A DNA stretch of 19,992 nucleotides from PALSA-607 sp036510735. Lineage in GTDB: Bacteria > Actinomycetota > Actinomycetes > Acidothermales > Acidothermaceae. A program made the translations under genes and the position numbers. Under the pieces are notes generated by a model. The model searched no databases. It was not told the DNA's origin and worked only from the letters and a program-made list of their open reading frames with translations. Location of the stretch: the NCBI GenBank assembly GCA_036510735.1, contig DATCDK010000053.1, positions 1-19,992 on the forward strand, written 5' to 3'. This document shows positions 1-7,451 of the stretch, piece after piece; position 1 is the first letter of the stretch, and each line of letters opens with the position of its first letter.

Positions 1-1
1 C

Positions 2-1789
2 GACGACGTCGCAGCGGGCGGTGCCGAACTCGCCGTGCCTGTCGAGCTCGCCGCAGTGGAGGCCGCTGCGGTCGAACCGGATCCCGACGACGTCGACGAC
101 CGCAGCATCATCGACGCGCTCGACGCGGTGCCCGCGCCGGGCCGGTTCACGCCGAAGGGTCTTTCCGCGACTGGTCACGCGCGGTTGTTCAGGTTGGCCC
201 TCGAGTTGCGGGCGCTGCGGTCGAGACTCGGGCAGCCGCTTCCAGATCTGGTCGGTGACGTTGTCGCGACGATCGGTCTCGATGTCGAGGTGCTCGCTCG
301 GGGTGGTGATCTGAGCGCGTCGCGGGCCAATCTCGATCGCTTGATCGATGTCGCCGCAGAGTTTGCTGCTGGTGGCGATGACGTCAGCGTGGCCGCGTTC
401 CTCGACTACCTCGACGCTGCCGCCGTCGAAGAGCGTGGGCTCGACCGTCCCGACGAACCCGAGTCGACGTTGCCCGAACTGCGTCAGGGTGCCGACGTGC
501 GTCGCGATCGCGTGCAACTGCTCACCGTTCATGCGTCCAAAGGACTCGAGTGGGACGTCGTCTGCGTGCCAGGCCTTGTCGAGAATCTGTTTCCTGGTGT
601 GCGACCCGCTGACGTCCGAGGTTGGCTTACGCAGCGGGGGTCGCTGCCGTGGCCGCTGCGCGGCGATCGCGATGGGCTGCCCGTCGCAGAACTCGATGGC
701 CACGTCGACCAGCTCGAAGCTGTTGAGGCGATCAAGCGCTTCGCTGAGTCGGCGAAAGCGCATCTCCTGCGCGAAGAACGGCGGCTTGCCTACGTCGCCG
801 TCACACGGGCACGCGGCATGCTGATCTGCACCGGCTATCGGTGGGACGACACCAAGAAGCCTCGCGAAGCGAGTGAATTCCTTGCTGCCGTGCATGAGGT
901 CTGCGAGACCGGCCGCGGCGACGTCGACTGCTGGACCGAGTTGCCTCCCGACGGCACCCCGAACCCGATGCACGAGCTCGGTCCGGAGACTGCCAGCTGG
1001 CCGCTCGACCCGTTGGCAGCGCGACGTCTGGCCGTCGAAGCTGCGGCCGAGCTTGTCGAGTTGATGGCCGTCGAGCTCGGCACGCTCGATGGGGCGATCG
1101 CCCTGACGACAGCGACCGACGAGTGGAGTCGCGACGTCGAGGTATTGCTGTCCGAACGCGCGGCACGCACGCAGCGGGCCCGGCTCGATGTCGAGCTGCC
1201 GAGGCATCTGTCGGTCAGTCAGCTCGTCACCTTGCGGCGCGACCCCGATGAGCTTGCGCGCCAGCTCCGCCGACCGCTGCCGGCCGCGCCCGCCCCGCTT
1301 GCCCGCCGCGGCACGGCGTTCCACCTGTGGCTCGAGCAGCGGTTCTCCTCACCCCGCTTGCTCGACCTCGATGAGGTGCCAGGCTCGGGCGACGCCGATG
1401 TCGCACCTGACGCTGACCTCCATGTGCTCCAGCAGGCCTTTCTCGCGACGTCCTGGGCCGACCGCGACCCGGTCGAGGTCGAGGTGCCGTTCGAACTCGT
1501 CATCGACGACACCGTCGTGCGCGGCCGTATGGACGCCGTCTTCCGCGACGCCGACGGCGGGTTCACCGTCGTCGACTGGAAAACCGGACGCCGGCCGGCC
1601 GGTGCCGACGCGCGCGCCGCCGCTATCCAACTCGCGGCCTACCGGTTGGCGTGGGCTGATCTGACCGGCACCGAGCTTGCGAATGTCCGCGCCGTGTTCT
1701 GCTACTTGCGCGACGGTGAAACGGTCGCGCCGAGTGATCTGCTCGACCGCGAGGGCCTGGTCGAACTGCTGCGCTCGGTCCCCGCCTAG
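2..1789 (+). CDS. adnB: AdnB-like helicase-nuclease subunit (5'-truncated by window edge)
   Basis: C-terminal part of a UvrD/RecB-type SF1A helicase fused to a RecB-family nuclease; the frame is open from base 2, so the start lies upstream. Helicase motif V (HASKGLEWD) is encoded at about 529-556 and motif VI (LAYVAVTRAR) at about 785-815. The C-terminal nuclease carries the PD-(D/E)XK signature VVDWKTG (1568-1588), followed by the QLAAYRLAW helix (1628-1654) that is typical of RecB nucleases. In mycobacteria AdnA-AdnB is the heterodimeric motor-nuclease that resects double-strand breaks in place of RecBCD, and both subunits carry this domain pair. I call AdnB rather than AdnA because this is the last helicase gene before the nudC-mrx1-uvrD2 block, as in M. 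tuberculosis. The walker A half is not in the window, so a related UvrD/RecB-like protein cannot be fully excluded. Confidence 0.85.
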   Translation, partial: DDVAAGGAELAVPVELAAVEAAAVEPDPDDVDDRSIIDALDAVPAPGRFTPKGLSATGHARLFRLALELRALRSRLGQPLPDLVGDVVATIGLDVEVLARGGDLSASRANLDRLIDVAAEFAAGGDDVSVAAFLDYLDAAAVEERGLDRPDEPESTLPELRQGADVRRDRVQLLTVHASKGLEWDVVCVPGLVENLFPGVRPADVRGWLTQRGSLPWPLRGDRDGLPVAELDGHVDQLEAVEAIKRFAESAKAHLLREERRLAYVAVTRARGMLICTGYRWDDTKKPREASEFLAAVHEVCETGRGDVDCWTELPPDGTPNPMHELGPETASWPLDPLAARRLAVEAAAELVELMAVELGTLDGAIALTTATDEWSRDVEVLLSERAARTQRARLDVELPRHLSVSQLVTLRRDPDELARQLRRPLPAAPAPLARRGTAFHLWLEQRFSSPRLLDLDEVPGSGDADVAPDADLHVLQQAFLATSWADRDPVEVEVPFELVIDDTVVRGRMDAVFRDADGGFTVVDWKTGRRPAGADARAAAIQLAAYRLAWADLTGTELANVRAVFCYLRDGETVAPSDLLDREGLVELLRSVPA

Positions 1790-1807
1790 AGTCCGATCGG
1801 TCCCCCT

Positions 1808-1822
1808 TAGAGTCTTGGCATG
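1808..1822 (+). promoter_or_regulatory. Putative leaderless -10 element for the M20 dipeptidase gene
   Basis: TAGAGT (1808-1813) fits the actinobacterial -10 pattern TAnnnT and lies exactly 6 nt before the ATG at 1820. No Shine-Dalgarno sequence precedes the ATG. This geometry places the transcription start at or next to the A of ATG. I see no good -35 hexamer. The gap to adnB is only 30 bp, so read-through from adnB is also possible. Confidence 0.45.
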
Positions 1823-3259
1823 AGCGAGCACCCCGCTTCGGCGGTTGATGATGCGCGGCGCGACGCCGTCCGGGCCTTCCTCGAGGCACACAAAGACGAG
1901 TTCGTCGCGCAGCTGTCGGAGTGGATTCGCATTCCGTCGGTGTGGACCGACCCCGAGCGACGAGGCGACGTCCAGCGCTCGGCGCAGTGGTTTGCCGATG
2001 CTGCACGAGCGACCGGGTTCCCGACTGTCGAGATCTGGTCGGCCAGTGATGGCGCGCCAGCCGTGTTCGCGGAATGGCCCAGCGACAACCCGAACGCGCC
2101 GACGGTCGTGGTCTACGGACACCACGATGTGCAACCCGTCGATCCGATCGAGCAGTGGAGTTTCGCTCCGTTCGAGCCGGCGGTCGTGCCGGGGCCGGAC
2201 GGCGATCGGTTGCTCGGTCGAGGAGCATCCGACGACAAGGGGATGGTGCTTTACCACCTGTTCGCATTGCGGGCGAACCTTGCGGCGAGCGGGCGCACCA
2301 GCCCACCTGTGCATCTGAAGTTGCTCATCGAGGGTGAGGAAGAGTCCGGGTCGCCGGCGTTTCCTGAGCTGCTTCGCGAGAAGCGTGATCGCCTTGGCTG
2401 CGACGTCATCGTCGTAAGTGACAACGGCCTGTACGCCGCTGGCGTGATCACCACCTGTGTGCGCATGCGCGGCCTGACCGACTGTCAGATCGACCTGCAC
2501 GGGCCGGACGTCGATCTGCACTCGGGCTCGTTCGGCGGATCGGTGCCCAACCCGTTGACGGTGATGGCGCACCTGCTCGCGGGTCTGCACGACGAGAACA
2601 ATCACGTCACGCTCGACGGCTTCTACGACGACGTCGCGCCACTGACCGACATCGAGCGAGACCTGATCGCGCGGCTGCCCTTCGACGACGCGGAATGGCT
2701 CGAGACTGCCGGGAGCCGCGCGCTATTCGGAGAAGCCGGCTACAGCACACTTGAGCGCATCTGGGCGAGGCCGACGTGTGAGGTCCACGGTGTCTGGGGT
2801 GGCTACATGGGTCCCGGCCACAAGACGATCGTGCCGACCGACGCGCACGCGAAGGTGTCGTTCCGGCTGGTCGCGAATCAGCAACCACTCGACGTCCAGG
2901 CTGCAATGCGCGCTTACGTCGCGGCGAACGTCCCTGACGGCATCACGGCGACTGTCGAGTTCTTCGGCGATGGCGTGCGGCCCTATCTGGTGCCGATCGA
3001 CGACCCTGCGGTGCAGGCACTCGTGCGTGCGCTCGGCCGGGCTTTCGACGACGACGTGCTGTTCATGGGTGAAGGCGGATCTGGACCGGAGGCAGATATC
3101 TCCGAAATTCTCCAAGCCCCACTGGTATTTCTAGGTGCGGGCCTGCCAACCGACCGCATCCACGCACCCGACGAGCACGCCGTGATTTCGGTGTTGCTCA
3201 AGGGCGCGGAAGCGGCGGCCTACCTGTGGGACGAACTCGCCGCGCTGCCTTCGCTATGA
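1820..3259 (+). CDS. M20 family metallo-dipeptidase
   Basis: 479-residue cytosolic M20/M28-clan peptidase, probably a dipeptidase of the CNDP/PepV-like branch. Visible active-site blocks are GHHDVQP (residues 100-106, metal His and catalytic Asp), GRGASDDKG (133-141, bridging metal Asp at 138), EGEEESGSP (171-179, general base and metal Glu), SDN (200-202, metal Asp) and a C-terminal IHAPDEH (H448). The middle stretch with LHSGSFGGSVPNP is the dimerisation/lid domain seen in this family. All expected metal ligands are present, so the enzyme should be active, most likely with two zinc or manganese ions. The ATG lies 30 bp after adnB and has no clear ribosome-binding site. The stop overlaps the nudC start as ATGA, which indicates co-transcription and translational coupling. 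The physiological substrate cannot be told from sequence. Confidence 0.93.
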   Translation: MSEHPASAVDDARRDAVRAFLEAHKDEFVAQLSEWIRIPSVWTDPERRGDVQRSAQWFADAARATGFPTVEIWSASDGAPAVFAEWPSDNPNAPTVVVYGHHDVQPVDPIEQWSFAPFEPAVVPGPDGDRLLGRGASDDKGMVLYHLFALRANLAASGRTSPPVHLKLLIEGEEESGSPAFPELLREKRDRLGCDVIVVSDNGLYAAGVITTCVRMRGLTDCQIDLHGPDVDLHSGSFGGSVPNPLTVMAHLLAGLHDENNHVTLDGFYDDVAPLTDIERDLIARLPFDDAEWLETAGSRALFGEAGYSTLERIWARPTCEVHGVWGGYMGPGHKTIVPTDAHAKVSFRLVANQQPLDVQAAMRAYVAANVPDGITATVEFFGDGVRPYLVPIDDPAVQALVRALGRAFDDDVLFMGEGGSGPEADISEILQAPLVFLGAGLPTDRIHAPDEHAVISVLLKGAEAAAYLWDELAALPSL

Positions 3260-4164
3260 CCCGGCAGCCACCGCCGCTAGGCCGCTCCGGCATCGATCGT
3301 GCAGCGCATTTGCGAGCGGACGACGAGTGGCTGGCGCGCGCGTGGGCCAATCCGTCGTCGCGCGTCATCGTCGTCGATGCGGGTCGCGCGTTGATCGAGC
3401 GCGATGCGCTCGTCGCGCTGCGGCCCGCCGATTCCCCCGCGGGCGAGCGGTATTTCCTCGGTGTAGCAGCACCTTCGGATGTCGAAGCGGCCGTTGGGGT
3501 ATTCGCCGTGGCAGCGCCGTTGCCCGACCCCCCGCCGTCCGGTATGAAAGCGGCAAACTTGCGCGAGGTCGGTGCCGACCTGTCAGACACCGACGCCGGA
3601 CTGTTCGCGCATGCGGCGGCACTTGAGCAATGGCATGCACGTCACGTCCGGTGTCCGTTGTGCGGCGCAGAAACGGTTGTTGCACTTGCCGGGCATATCC
3701 GTCGTTGCGTCAATGAGGGCAGCGAGCACTATCCGCGTACCGACCCGGCCGTGATCATGCTGGTGACCGACGTCGACGACCGGTGCCTGCTTGGTCGGCA
3801 GCCGAGTTGGCCTGCGGGTCGCATGTCGACCCTGGCTGGGTACGTCGAGGCGGGCGAGACGCTCGAGCACGCCGTTATTCGCGAAGTGTTCGAAGAGGTT
3901 GGTGTTTGGGTCGGTGACGTGCGCTACGTCGCCAGCCAGCCGTGGCCGTTCCCGTCGAGTTTGATGCTGGCGTTCACGGCGAAGGCCACGACCACAGAGC
4001 TGGCGATCGACGGAGACGAGATTGCCGAGGCACGCTGGTTTACCCGCGACGAGTTGCGGAGCGCGATCACTGGCGGTTTGCTACGGCTGCCGATGAGCGC
4101 GTCGGTCGCGTTCTATCTCATTGACGGGTGGTTCGGCGGCGACCTCGCGCGCCTTGCTCACTGA
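3256..4164 (+). CDS. nudC: NADH/NAD(+) pyrophosphatase, Nudix family
   Basis: 302-residue Nudix hydrolase that cleaves NADH to NMNH and AMP; bacterial NudC also removes NAD caps from RNA. The Nudix box runs G195-x5-E201-x7-REVFEEVG (209-216), with the metal-binding glutamates present. The NudC signature SQPWPFP is at 227-233, which separates it from generic Nudix enzymes. A zinc ribbon precedes the catalytic domain with C133-x2-C136 and C151, but the usual fourth Cys position is Glu154. I start at ATG 3256, overlapping the dipeptidase stop as ATGA, because an upstream in-frame start at 3226 would lie inside the dipeptidase gene. Its 3' end is 4 bp from the convergent mrx1 stop. Confidence 0.93.
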   Translation: MTRQPPPLGRSGIDRAAHLRADDEWLARAWANPSSRVIVVDAGRALIERDALVALRPADSPAGERYFLGVAAPSDVEAAVGVFAVAAPLPDPPPSGMKAANLREVGADLSDTDAGLFAHAAALEQWHARHVRCPLCGAETVVALAGHIRRCVNEGSEHYPRTDPAVIMLVTDVDDRCLLGRQPSWPAGRMSTLAGYVEAGETLEHAVIREVFEEVGVWVGDVRYVASQPWPFPSSLMLAFTAKATTTELAIDGDEIAEARWFTRDELRSAITGGLLRLPMSASVAFYLIDGWFGGDLARLAH

Positions 4165-4168
4165 CGGG

Positions 4169-4474
4169 TCAGGACTCGGTGGCCCGGAGTTGCGCGGTGG
4201 CCCCGAGTTGCGCGGTTGCCTCGAGCTGAGCGAGGACGGCGGACAACCGCGGATTGGTCAAGGTGCTGCCGTCGGGAAACAGCACGGTCGGAACGGTCTG
4301 GTTTCCGCGGTTGATACTCATCACGAACTCGGCAGCGCCCGGGGTCTCCTCGATGTTGACCTCGGTGAACGCGATTCCCTCATCCACGAGCTGGCGCTTC
4401 AGGGTGCGGCAGTACCCACACCAGGTCGTGCTGTAGATCACCAGCGGGGCGGGGACCTCGACTGAGGCGGTCAC
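4169..4474 (-). CDS. mrx1: Mycoredoxin-1 (CGYC glutaredoxin-like)
   Basis: 101-residue thioredoxin-fold oxidoreductase. The WCGYC active site (C19-G-Y-C22) matches mycoredoxin-1, which reduces protein-mycothiol mixed disulfides in actinobacteria. The cis-Pro motif TVP is at residues 60-62. I use the GTG at 4474, since GAGGAG lies 8 nt upstream of it and the domain starts right after it; a longer reading to 4828 would run antisense into uvrD2. The C-terminus carries an unusual tail with three in-frame hexapeptides of form AQLxAT (residues 82-99), encoded by an 18-bp tandem repeat. The gene is convergent with nudC and divergent from uvrD2. In M. tuberculosis Rv3198A occupies the same place. Confidence 0.92.
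   Translation of the reverse strand: MTASVEVPAPLVIYSTTWCGYCRTLKRQLVDEGIAFTEVNIEETPGAAEFVMSINRGNQTVPTVLFPDGSTLTNPRLSAVLAQLEATAQLGATAQLRATES
4178..4231. repeat. 18-bp tandem repeat, 3 copies, in the 3' end of mrx1
   Basis: Three imperfect 18-bp units at 4178-4195, 4196-4213 and 4214-4231 encode (AQLRAT), (AQLGAT) and (AQLEAT) on the minus strand. The copies keep the reading frame and end two codons before the stop. Confidence 0.85.
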
Positions 4475-4667
4475 AGGGAGAGCTCCTCGGGATTGCGTGT
4501 ACGCGGCCAAGCGGCCACCTGATGACAACTGTCGACCGTCTCGAGTTCTTCCTTCACGCCTGGTTCTTGATCGTCTTCTGGCTGGTTCTTGATCGTCTTC
4601 GACACTGTCCTCACAGGTGTCGCAGTTGTGATGCCGTGGTGTCGGTCGGCCCTGCCAAGATGGCCCG
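4475..4667. other. Divergent mrx1/uvrD2 intergenic region with a 22-bp direct repeat
   Basis: The 193-bp region drives mrx1 to the left and uvrD2 to the right. It holds two perfect 19-bp copies beginning CTGGTTCTTGATC at 4560-4578 and 4582-4600, a period of 22 bp (about two helical turns). CAAGAT at 4656-4661, 6 nt before the uvrD2 GTG, could be a weak -10 for a leaderless transcript. The ribosome-binding site of mrx1 (GAGGAG) is also here. Confidence 0.6.
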
Positions 4668-6860
4668 GTGACCGCGGTGGCTGAACCTGAGATCTTGAGC
4701 GCGCTCGATCCCGAGCAGCGATCGGCGGCAGAGGCGGTTCGGGGGCCGGTCTGCATCCTGGCCGGCGCCGGCACCGGGAAGACCAGGGCCATCACGCACC
4801 GCATCGCCTTCGCGGTGCGCACCGGCACGGTGTCGCCGGCTCATGTACTTGCCGTCACCTTCACCGCCAGGGCGGCCGGCGAACTGCGCGGTCGGCTGCG
4901 CGGGCTCGGTGCCGGCGCTGTCCAGGCCCGCACCTTCCATTCCGCCGCGCTGCGGCAGCTGCAGTACTTCTGGCCCCGCACCATCGGCGGCGAACTGCCG
5001 GCGATCCTGAAGTCGAAGGTCCCACTTCTTGCCGAGGTCGCCGGCCGGTTGCGACTGGGGCTTTCGTCGTCCGACCTTCGCGATGTCGCCTCCGAGATCG
5101 AGTGGATGAAGGCGCTGCAGCGACCGCCAGACGACTACGCGTCGTCCGTGCTGCTTGCGCATCGCATCGCCCCGCGACCGGTCACCGAGATCACCGCGCT
5201 CTACGCCGGCTACGAAGACCTCAAAGTGCGCAAGAACCAGTTCGATTTCGAGGATCTGCTGCTGCATGCCACGGCACTTCTCGAAACCGAGCCAGCGGTA
5301 GCGCTGCAGGTGCGTGACCAGTACCGGTACTTCGTGGTCGACGAATACCAGGACGTCAACCCGGCCCAGCAGAGATTGCTCGACGCATGGCTCGGCGATC
5401 GCGACGATCTGTGCGTCGTCGGCGACCCCGAGCAGACCATCTACTCGTTCGCCGGCGCATCGCCGGAGTACCTCACGGGATTCCCGACGCGCTACCCGAA
5501 GGCAACCGTTGTGCGGTTGGTTCGTGACTACCGATCGACGCCGCAAGTCGTTGCGCTAGCCAACAGGCTGTCCGGCGGCGCGCTCGTCGCACAACTGCCA
5601 GCCGGGCCGGTGCCGGTCATCGACAGCTACTCCGACGAGGTGGCCGAGGCGGCCGCGGTGGCGACCAAGATTTCCAGGTTGATCGCCGACGGCACACCCG
5701 CGAGTGAGATCGCCGTGCTGTTTCGCATCAATGCGCAGTCCGAGACCTTCGAGCAGGCGCTTGCTGAGGCAGGTGTGCCGTACGTGTTGCGGGGCGGCGA
5801 GCGGTTCTTCGAACGTCCCGAGGTTCGCGAAGCCGTCTTCTTGCTGCGCGGTGCGGCGCGCGGCGAGCAGCCTGACGAAGGAACGCTCGCGGACGTTGCG
5901 CGCAGTGTCCTCGCCGCGGTCGGATTCGGCCCCGTGCCGCCGTCCGGATCGGGCGTGGCACGCGATCGATGGGAGTCGCTGGCTGCCCTCGTTCGGCTCG
6001 CGGAGGAGCGGGTTGGCGTAGCGCCCGCGGTTGGGGAGTTCGCAGCCGCGACCGAAACTGCCCCGCCGGAAACTGCTGCGCCTGACGGTGCCATCGCGAC
6101 GCCCGACGGCGGGCGTGGGTCGAGCCTCGCGGATTTCGTCGCCGACCTGGAAGAACGCGCGTCGTTGCAGCACGCGCCCGTCGTCGACGGCGTCACGTTG
6201 GCCTCGCTGCACGCTGCCAAGGGCCTCGAGTGGGATGCCGTGTTCCTGATCGGTTTGGTCGACGGCACGCTGCCGATCGTCTACGCCGAGACGACGGCAC
6301 AAGTCGACGAAGAACGCCGGTTGCTCTACGTCGGCATTACCCGCGCCCGGCGTTATCTCGCCCTCTCGTGGGCGGCGGCACGATCTCCCGGTGGGCGCGC
6401 CAGCCGGCGTCCGAGCCGTTTTCTCGACGACCTGCGCTCGGCCACGGCAGGCGGCTCGGCGCAGCCAGGTGGGGCGCGATCGCCGCTAGCTGCCAAGTCG
6501 GGGCGCGACCGGGTCGAGCGCTGCCGGGTCTGCCAGAAGCTCCTGACTAGTGGTGCAGCGCGCAAGCTTGGCCGTTGCACCGACTGCCCGGGCAGCGTCG
6601 ACGAAGTGTTGTTCGAACGGTTACGCGCGTGGCGGCTCGAGCGATCGAAGGAACTGAAGCAGCCCGCGTTCTGCGTGTTCACCGACGCGACGCTCACACG
6701 GATCGCCGAGGTGCGTCCGCAGACCACGCAAGAACTCGCGACCATCGCAGGCGTCGGCCCCGCCAAGCTCACCGCGTACGCGGCCGAGGTACTCGAGTTG
6801 TGCAGCGCGTCGACCTCGGTGGAAACGGCCAGCACGGTCGAGTGGATTCGGCTGCCATGA
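4668..6860 (+). CDS. uvrD2: ATP-dependent DNA helicase UvrD2 with tetracysteine and HRDC domains
   Basis: 730-residue SF1A helicase of the actinobacterial UvrD2 type, translocating 3'-5' on single-stranded DNA. Motifs in order: Q-motif LDPEQ (residues 13-17), Walker A GAGTGKT (33-39), Walker B VDEYQD, motif III GDPEQTIYSFAG, motif V HAAKGLEWD and motif VI LLYVGITRAR. After the motor comes a tetracysteine module, C619-x2-C622 and C637-x2-C640, then an HRDC domain (about 648-715) that ends in the helix-hairpin-like IAGVGPAKL. That motor-Cys4-HRDC order is diagnostic for UvrD2. An Ala/Pro/Thr-rich linker near residues 460-485 looks like a lineage-specific insertion. The GTG start gives the expected N-terminus. 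No ribosome-binding site is evident, and the gene may be leaderless. Confidence 0.95.
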   Translation: MTAVAEPEILSALDPEQRSAAEAVRGPVCILAGAGTGKTRAITHRIAFAVRTGTVSPAHVLAVTFTARAAGELRGRLRGLGAGAVQARTFHSAALRQLQYFWPRTIGGELPAILKSKVPLLAEVAGRLRLGLSSSDLRDVASEIEWMKALQRPPDDYASSVLLAHRIAPRPVTEITALYAGYEDLKVRKNQFDFEDLLLHATALLETEPAVALQVRDQYRYFVVDEYQDVNPAQQRLLDAWLGDRDDLCVVGDPEQTIYSFAGASPEYLTGFPTRYPKATVVRLVRDYRSTPQVVALANRLSGGALVAQLPAGPVPVIDSYSDEVAEAAAVATKISRLIADGTPASEIAVLFRINAQSETFEQALAEAGVPYVLRGGERFFERPEVREAVFLLRGAARGEQPDEGTLADVARSVLAAVGFGPVPPSGSGVARDRWESLAALVRLAEERVGVAPAVGEFAAATETAPPETAAPDGAIATPDGGRGSSLADFVADLEERASLQHAPVVDGVTLASLHAAKGLEWDAVFLIGLVDGTLPIVYAETTAQVDEERRLLYVGITRARRYLALSWAAARSPGGRASRRPSRFLDDLRSATAGGSAQPGGARSPLAAKSGRDRVERCRVCQKLLTSGAARKLGRCTDCPGSVDEVLFERLRAWRLERSKELKQPAFCVFTDATLTRIAEVRPQTTQELATIAGVGPAKLTAYAAEVLELCSASTSVETASTVEWIRLP

Positions 6861-6867
6861 CCAGCGC

Positions 6868-6919
6868 AAATAAATGCCCAATAAATACGTTGCCCGCCTC
6901 CCAGAGTTGGCCGTAGCCT
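6868..6919 (+). promoter_or_regulatory. Putative autoregulated whiB7 promoter with AT-rich boxes
   Basis: TTGCCC at 6890-6895 and TAGCCT at 6914-6919, separated by 18 bp, form a plausible -35/-10 pair. Directly upstream of the -35 lie two copies of AATAAAT, 6869-6875 and 6880-6886, offset by 11 bp (one helical turn). AT-rich DNA immediately upstream of -35 is the known WhiB7 recognition element, read by its C-terminal AT-hook. Such a stretch is conspicuous in this GC-rich window. The start of transcription would be near 6926, giving a leader of about 525 nt before whiB7. It lies right after the uvrD2 stop. Confidence 0.65.
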
Positions 6920-6939
6920 GCCCACTGGACCTGTTGGAG

Positions 6940-7002
6940 ATGGCACGCCCGAGAGGGCGTAGCCCGAGACCGGAAGGTGGTGAGCCGTGGTGCGGACCGT
7001 AA
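6940..7002 (+). CDS. Possible short upstream ORF in the whiB7 leader (20 codons)
   Basis: ATG at 6940 opens a 20-codon frame rich in Arg, Pro and Gly that ends with TAA at 7000-7002, overlapping the start of the 95-codon ORF by 16 nt. A perfect 6-bp hairpin with a GAGA loop (6945-6960) lies inside it. GGAG directly abuts the ATG, which is too close for a standard ribosome-binding site. Translation is therefore uncertain, and it may be a chance frame. Confidence 0.25.
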   Translation: MARPRGRSPRPEGGEPWCGP

Positions 7003-7274
7003 CTAACGGAATGGCGTTTGCTCCTGGCTTGGCTGCCGCGTTCTCCGCGTCCGGGCTCGAGGGCAGCGCCATGACCGCTGCCGCTATGTGGCGTCCGACC
7101 GCAGCGGCAGGCAATCCGGCACAGCACCAGACCGTCGCAATTTCGCCCGTTCGTACGCGCAGCCTCAAGCTCGCAGTGCTCAACCAGCTCCACACGCAGA
7201 AGCAGTACGTGGTCACGACGCCGGACGCCGGTCGTGGCAACAAGGGGACCTCGCCTTGGGGGTTCCCGGTCTGA
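6987..7274 (+). CDS. 95-codon leader ORF upstream of whiB7; no recognised domain
   Basis: Small ORF lying wholly inside the transcript expected from the promoter at 6868-6919. It starts at GTG 6987 (or the adjacent GTG 6990) with an AAGG-type ribosome-binding site about 8 nt upstream. The product is Ala-rich in its first half and contains an unusual C-terminal stretch with TTPDAGRGNKGTSPWG. I recognise no domain, membrane segment or signal peptide. The TGA stop sits in the left arm of a perfect hairpin (7266-7290) just before a U-run terminator. That arrangement suits a regulatory upstream ORF of the kind that controls whiB7/wblC by attenuation, although 95 codons is long for such a leader. 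It could instead be an independent conserved small protein. Confidence 0.55.
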   Translation: MVRTVTNGMAFAPGLAAAFSASGLEGSAMTAAAMWRPTAAAGNPAQHQTVAISPVRTRSLKLAVLNQLHTQKQYVVTTPDAGRGNKGTSPWGFPV

Positions 7275-7290
7275 GACACCATCAGACCGG
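7266..7290 (+). promoter_or_regulatory. Perfect 9-bp hairpin overlapping the leader ORF stop codon
   Basis: CCGGTCTGA (7266-7274) and TCAGACCGG (7282-7290) pair perfectly around a 7-nt loop. The last three bases of the left arm are the TGA stop of the leader ORF, so a terminating ribosome would cover and melt this stem. The segment 7261-7275 can alternatively pair with 7311-7323, in the loop and top of the downstream terminator. Confidence 0.7.
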
Positions 7291-7296
7291 CTCTCC

Positions 7297-7335
7297 AAGG
7301 CCGCGGAACCCTCACCGGGATCCGCGGCCTTTTTG
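7297..7335 (+). terminator. Intrinsic terminator/attenuator between the leader ORF and whiB7
   Basis: AAGGCCGCGGA (7297-7307) pairs with TCCGCGGCCTT (7321-7331), an 11-bp GC-rich stem, and is followed by a T-run. It lies 22 nt after the leader ORF stop and 116 nt before the whiB7 start. Used as an attenuator it would set whiB7 transcription by read-through. If whiB7 has its own promoter in 7336-7440, it is an ordinary terminator. Confidence 0.85.
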
Positions 7336-7451
7336 TTTCCCGCTTTGTTTTCCAGTCGGCCTTCCACCGCTCAATCCAGCGCCACCAAAACGTCCTACCT
7401 CACGACTAGAAATCTTCAGACAACGAGAACCTCCAGGAGGGGGTGACGCAG

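Noticed and set aside
1349..2605. 418-codon minus-strand ORF
   Set aside because: It is antisense to adnB and the M20 dipeptidase gene, both with intact motifs. Its composition is a GC-rich shadow frame.
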